7,093 nt of DNA from an uncultured Collinsella sp. (GTDB lineage Bacteria > Actinomycetota > Coriobacteriia > Coriobacteriales > Coriobacteriaceae): positions 1 to 7,093 of the forward strand of contig URFU01000107.1 of the NCBI GenBank assembly GCA_900547125.1, given 5' to 3'. Below the pieces are notes generated by a model. It saw only the letters and a list, made by a program, of their open reading frames with translations. It searched no databases and had not been told where the DNA came from. Made by a program: the position numbers and the translations under genes. This document shows, in pieces, positions 6,282 to 7,093 of the stretch (the first letter of the stretch is position 1; the number at the start of each line of letters is the position of its first letter).

Positions 6282-6323
6282 AAAAAGGGTAGCTAAAAAA
6301 GCCCCGTCCCAAATTAGCTACCC
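6282..6323 (-). terminator. Probable intrinsic terminator of the membrane-protein gene
   Basis: Read on the minus strand, GGGTAGCTAA (6323-6314) and TTAGCTACCC (6296-6287) form a perfect 10-bp stem with a 17-base loop, followed directly by TTTTT (6286-6282). It lies 45 bases after the stop of the leftward gene. The stem and T-tract are better than those of the opposite-strand copy. Confidence 0.7.
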
Positions 6324-6368
6324 CGCAGCGATATACGGTCGATAATTGCCTAATCCCTTGGCTCGGTT

Positions 6369-7093
6369 TTATTCGGTCGATGCAACGCTGGCAAAAGTCA
6401 TCGCCGTGCTTACCGGCAACCAGAACAACAACGGCAGCAGGTAGCGCATCGACTCGGTCGTGTACGACGTCGGCGAGATCCAAAGAACAAGGTTTGCCGC
6501 AACGAGCGGCGCCATCAGATAGAGTTTCTGGGGCGCACGACGTTTTATCTCCAGCAGCAGAAACGCCATACCCCAGGTCGACCAAAGCGCCTTGGCGCCA
6601 ATAAGCATGCCGACCGGCGTCGACTGAAGCCATGCAACGAGCGACTCGACACTGCGGCCCAAGGTCGCATCGGACCAGCTCAATCCCAAATCCCGCGAGC
6701 GGGGAAACACGTGGCTCACGTTGTGTCCGTCGACAGGAGTCACATAGGGCGACAAGGCCTCGCTTCCCGCCGCCGGCATGGCATACCAGCCAATCTGAAC
6801 TCCCAGATATGCCTCGAGATAACAAAGTGGATGCTGTAGGAGCCCCGCTACCCACGCGCCAAAATAGGCTGCAAAATCGAGCTCGTCGGCCTTACCAAAC
6901 GTGGGGTCTTTAACGGAGTCGGTTAAAAACCACGTGTAGTTGTTCTTACCATCCTCCCCGATGGCGCGCTCGATCTCTTGACGCTGCCATTCCGGAAGCT
7001 CGTCCCCGTGGTCACGCACCAGCAACGCGGACTGCTGAAACATGAGACCGTAGACCTCCTGCTTGCCACCCGGCTCGCACCCCAAAGCGGGAA
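6369..7093 (-). CDS. Multispanning membrane protein, probable DUF6020 family (partial, C-terminal 241 aa)
   Basis: The frame is open to the right edge, so the N-terminus is missing; a TTG at 7085 is not a convincing start because the homology-like region begins at once. Visible residues 13-30 (QEVYGLMFQQSALLVRDHGD when read on to 31) and DSVKDPTFG (about 58-66) resemble DUF6020 membrane proteins, which commonly carry an FQQ..R.V...GD stretch followed by SDPVK; this is from memory. The last third has about three hydrophobic spans, near 159-181, 190-206 and 214-233, with YTTESMRYLLPL (210-221) reminiscent of GT-C type glycosyltransferase-like proteins. The soluble part before them would be an extracytoplasmic loop. 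Function is unknown, possibly envelope or surface glycan related. It converges on rlmD and ends TAA at 6371-6369. The coding frame is solid; the family name is moderate. Confidence 0.8.
   Translation of the reverse strand, partial: PALGCEPGGKQEVYGLMFQQSALLVRDHGDELPEWQRQEIERAIGEDGKNNYTWFLTDSVKDPTFGKADELDFAAYFGAWVAGLLQHPLCYLEAYLGVQIGWYAMPAAGSEALSPYVTPVDGHNVSHVFPRSRDLGLSWSDATLGRSVESLVAWLQSTPVGMLIGAKALWSTWGMAFLLLEIKRRAPQKLYLMAPLVAANLVLWISPTSYTTESMRYLLPLLFWLPVSTAMTFASVASTE

Larger units (their letters stand above)
6214..6323. repeat. Long inverted repeat, two copies of a hairpin module between convergent genes
   Basis: Positions 6214-6243 are the exact reverse complement of 6294-6323 (30 bp). After one mismatch (T6244 against C6293), eight more pairs (6245-6252 with 6285-6292) bring the total to 38 of 39, around a 32-base centre (6253-6284). 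Each arm is itself nearly palindromic: GGGTAGCTAA, a 17-base loop TTTGGGACGGGGCTTTT, then TTATCTACCC (left arm) or, read on the minus strand, TTAGCTACCC (right arm). The region can therefore fold either as two local hairpins or as one very long one. No direct target-site duplication is evident at the ends (left flank ATTGCACT, right flank CGCAGCGA). Confidence 0.95.

Noticed and set aside
6214..6323. Insertion sequence or complete transposon
   Set aside because: There is no coding capacity in the 32-base centre and no evident target-site duplication. At most it would be a non-autonomous element, so it is annotated as an inverted repeat with terminators.
6241..6855. 204-codon minus-strand frame overlapping the membrane-protein gene and the inverted repeat
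   Set aside because: It lies in another frame of the same strand as the membrane-protein gene, which has coherent hydrophobic spans, and it ends inside the terminator repeat. A shadow frame.

Overview
The window looks like chromosomal DNA from a high-GC member of the Actinobacteria, most likely Coriobacteriia close to Collinsella. That assignment rests on my recognition of the arginine deiminase and polyphosphate kinase sequences, on the strong G/C preference at third codon positions, and on the gene types. It is an inference; no search was run.

Layout. Positions 1-392 (minus) hold the N-terminal 130 residues of a fold-type I PLP aminotransferase resembling the ArcT proteins of arginine deiminase loci. 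Positions 542-1783 (minus) hold a complete arginine deiminase, arcA. A GC-rich hairpin at 451-478 lies between them and may partly uncouple the two. Positions 1784-2335 are a divergent intergenic region whose middle, 1981-2220, is about 34% GC by hand count, far below its neighbours. Positions 2336-4768 (plus) hold polyphosphate kinase ppk1 with an unusual C-terminal tail of about 110 residues, rich in Pro/Glu/Ala and ending in a basic Gly/Leu segment. A strong intrinsic terminator follows at 4792-4835. Positions 4882-6195 (plus) hold an iron-sulfur 23S rRNA (uracil-C5)-methyltransferase of the RlmD/RumA family. Positions 6369-7093 (minus) hold the C-terminal 241 residues of a multispanning membrane protein, probably DUF6020, whose N-terminus lies outside the window.

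Functionally these are mostly housekeeping or metabolic genes: arginine catabolism (ArcA plus a possible ArcT), polyphosphate storage (PPK1) and rRNA modification (RlmD-like). ArcB, ArcC and ArcD are not visible here, nor is a ppx partner for ppk. No phage, transposase, CRISPR, tRNA or rRNA gene was seen.

The most unusual structure is at 6214-6323, between the convergent methyltransferase and membrane-protein genes. Two 37-bp hairpin modules lie in inverted orientation, identical at 36 of 37 positions. Each can fold as a terminator for the gene pointing into it, and together they can pair as a 39-bp stem with one mismatch. I found no convincing new multi-gene system.
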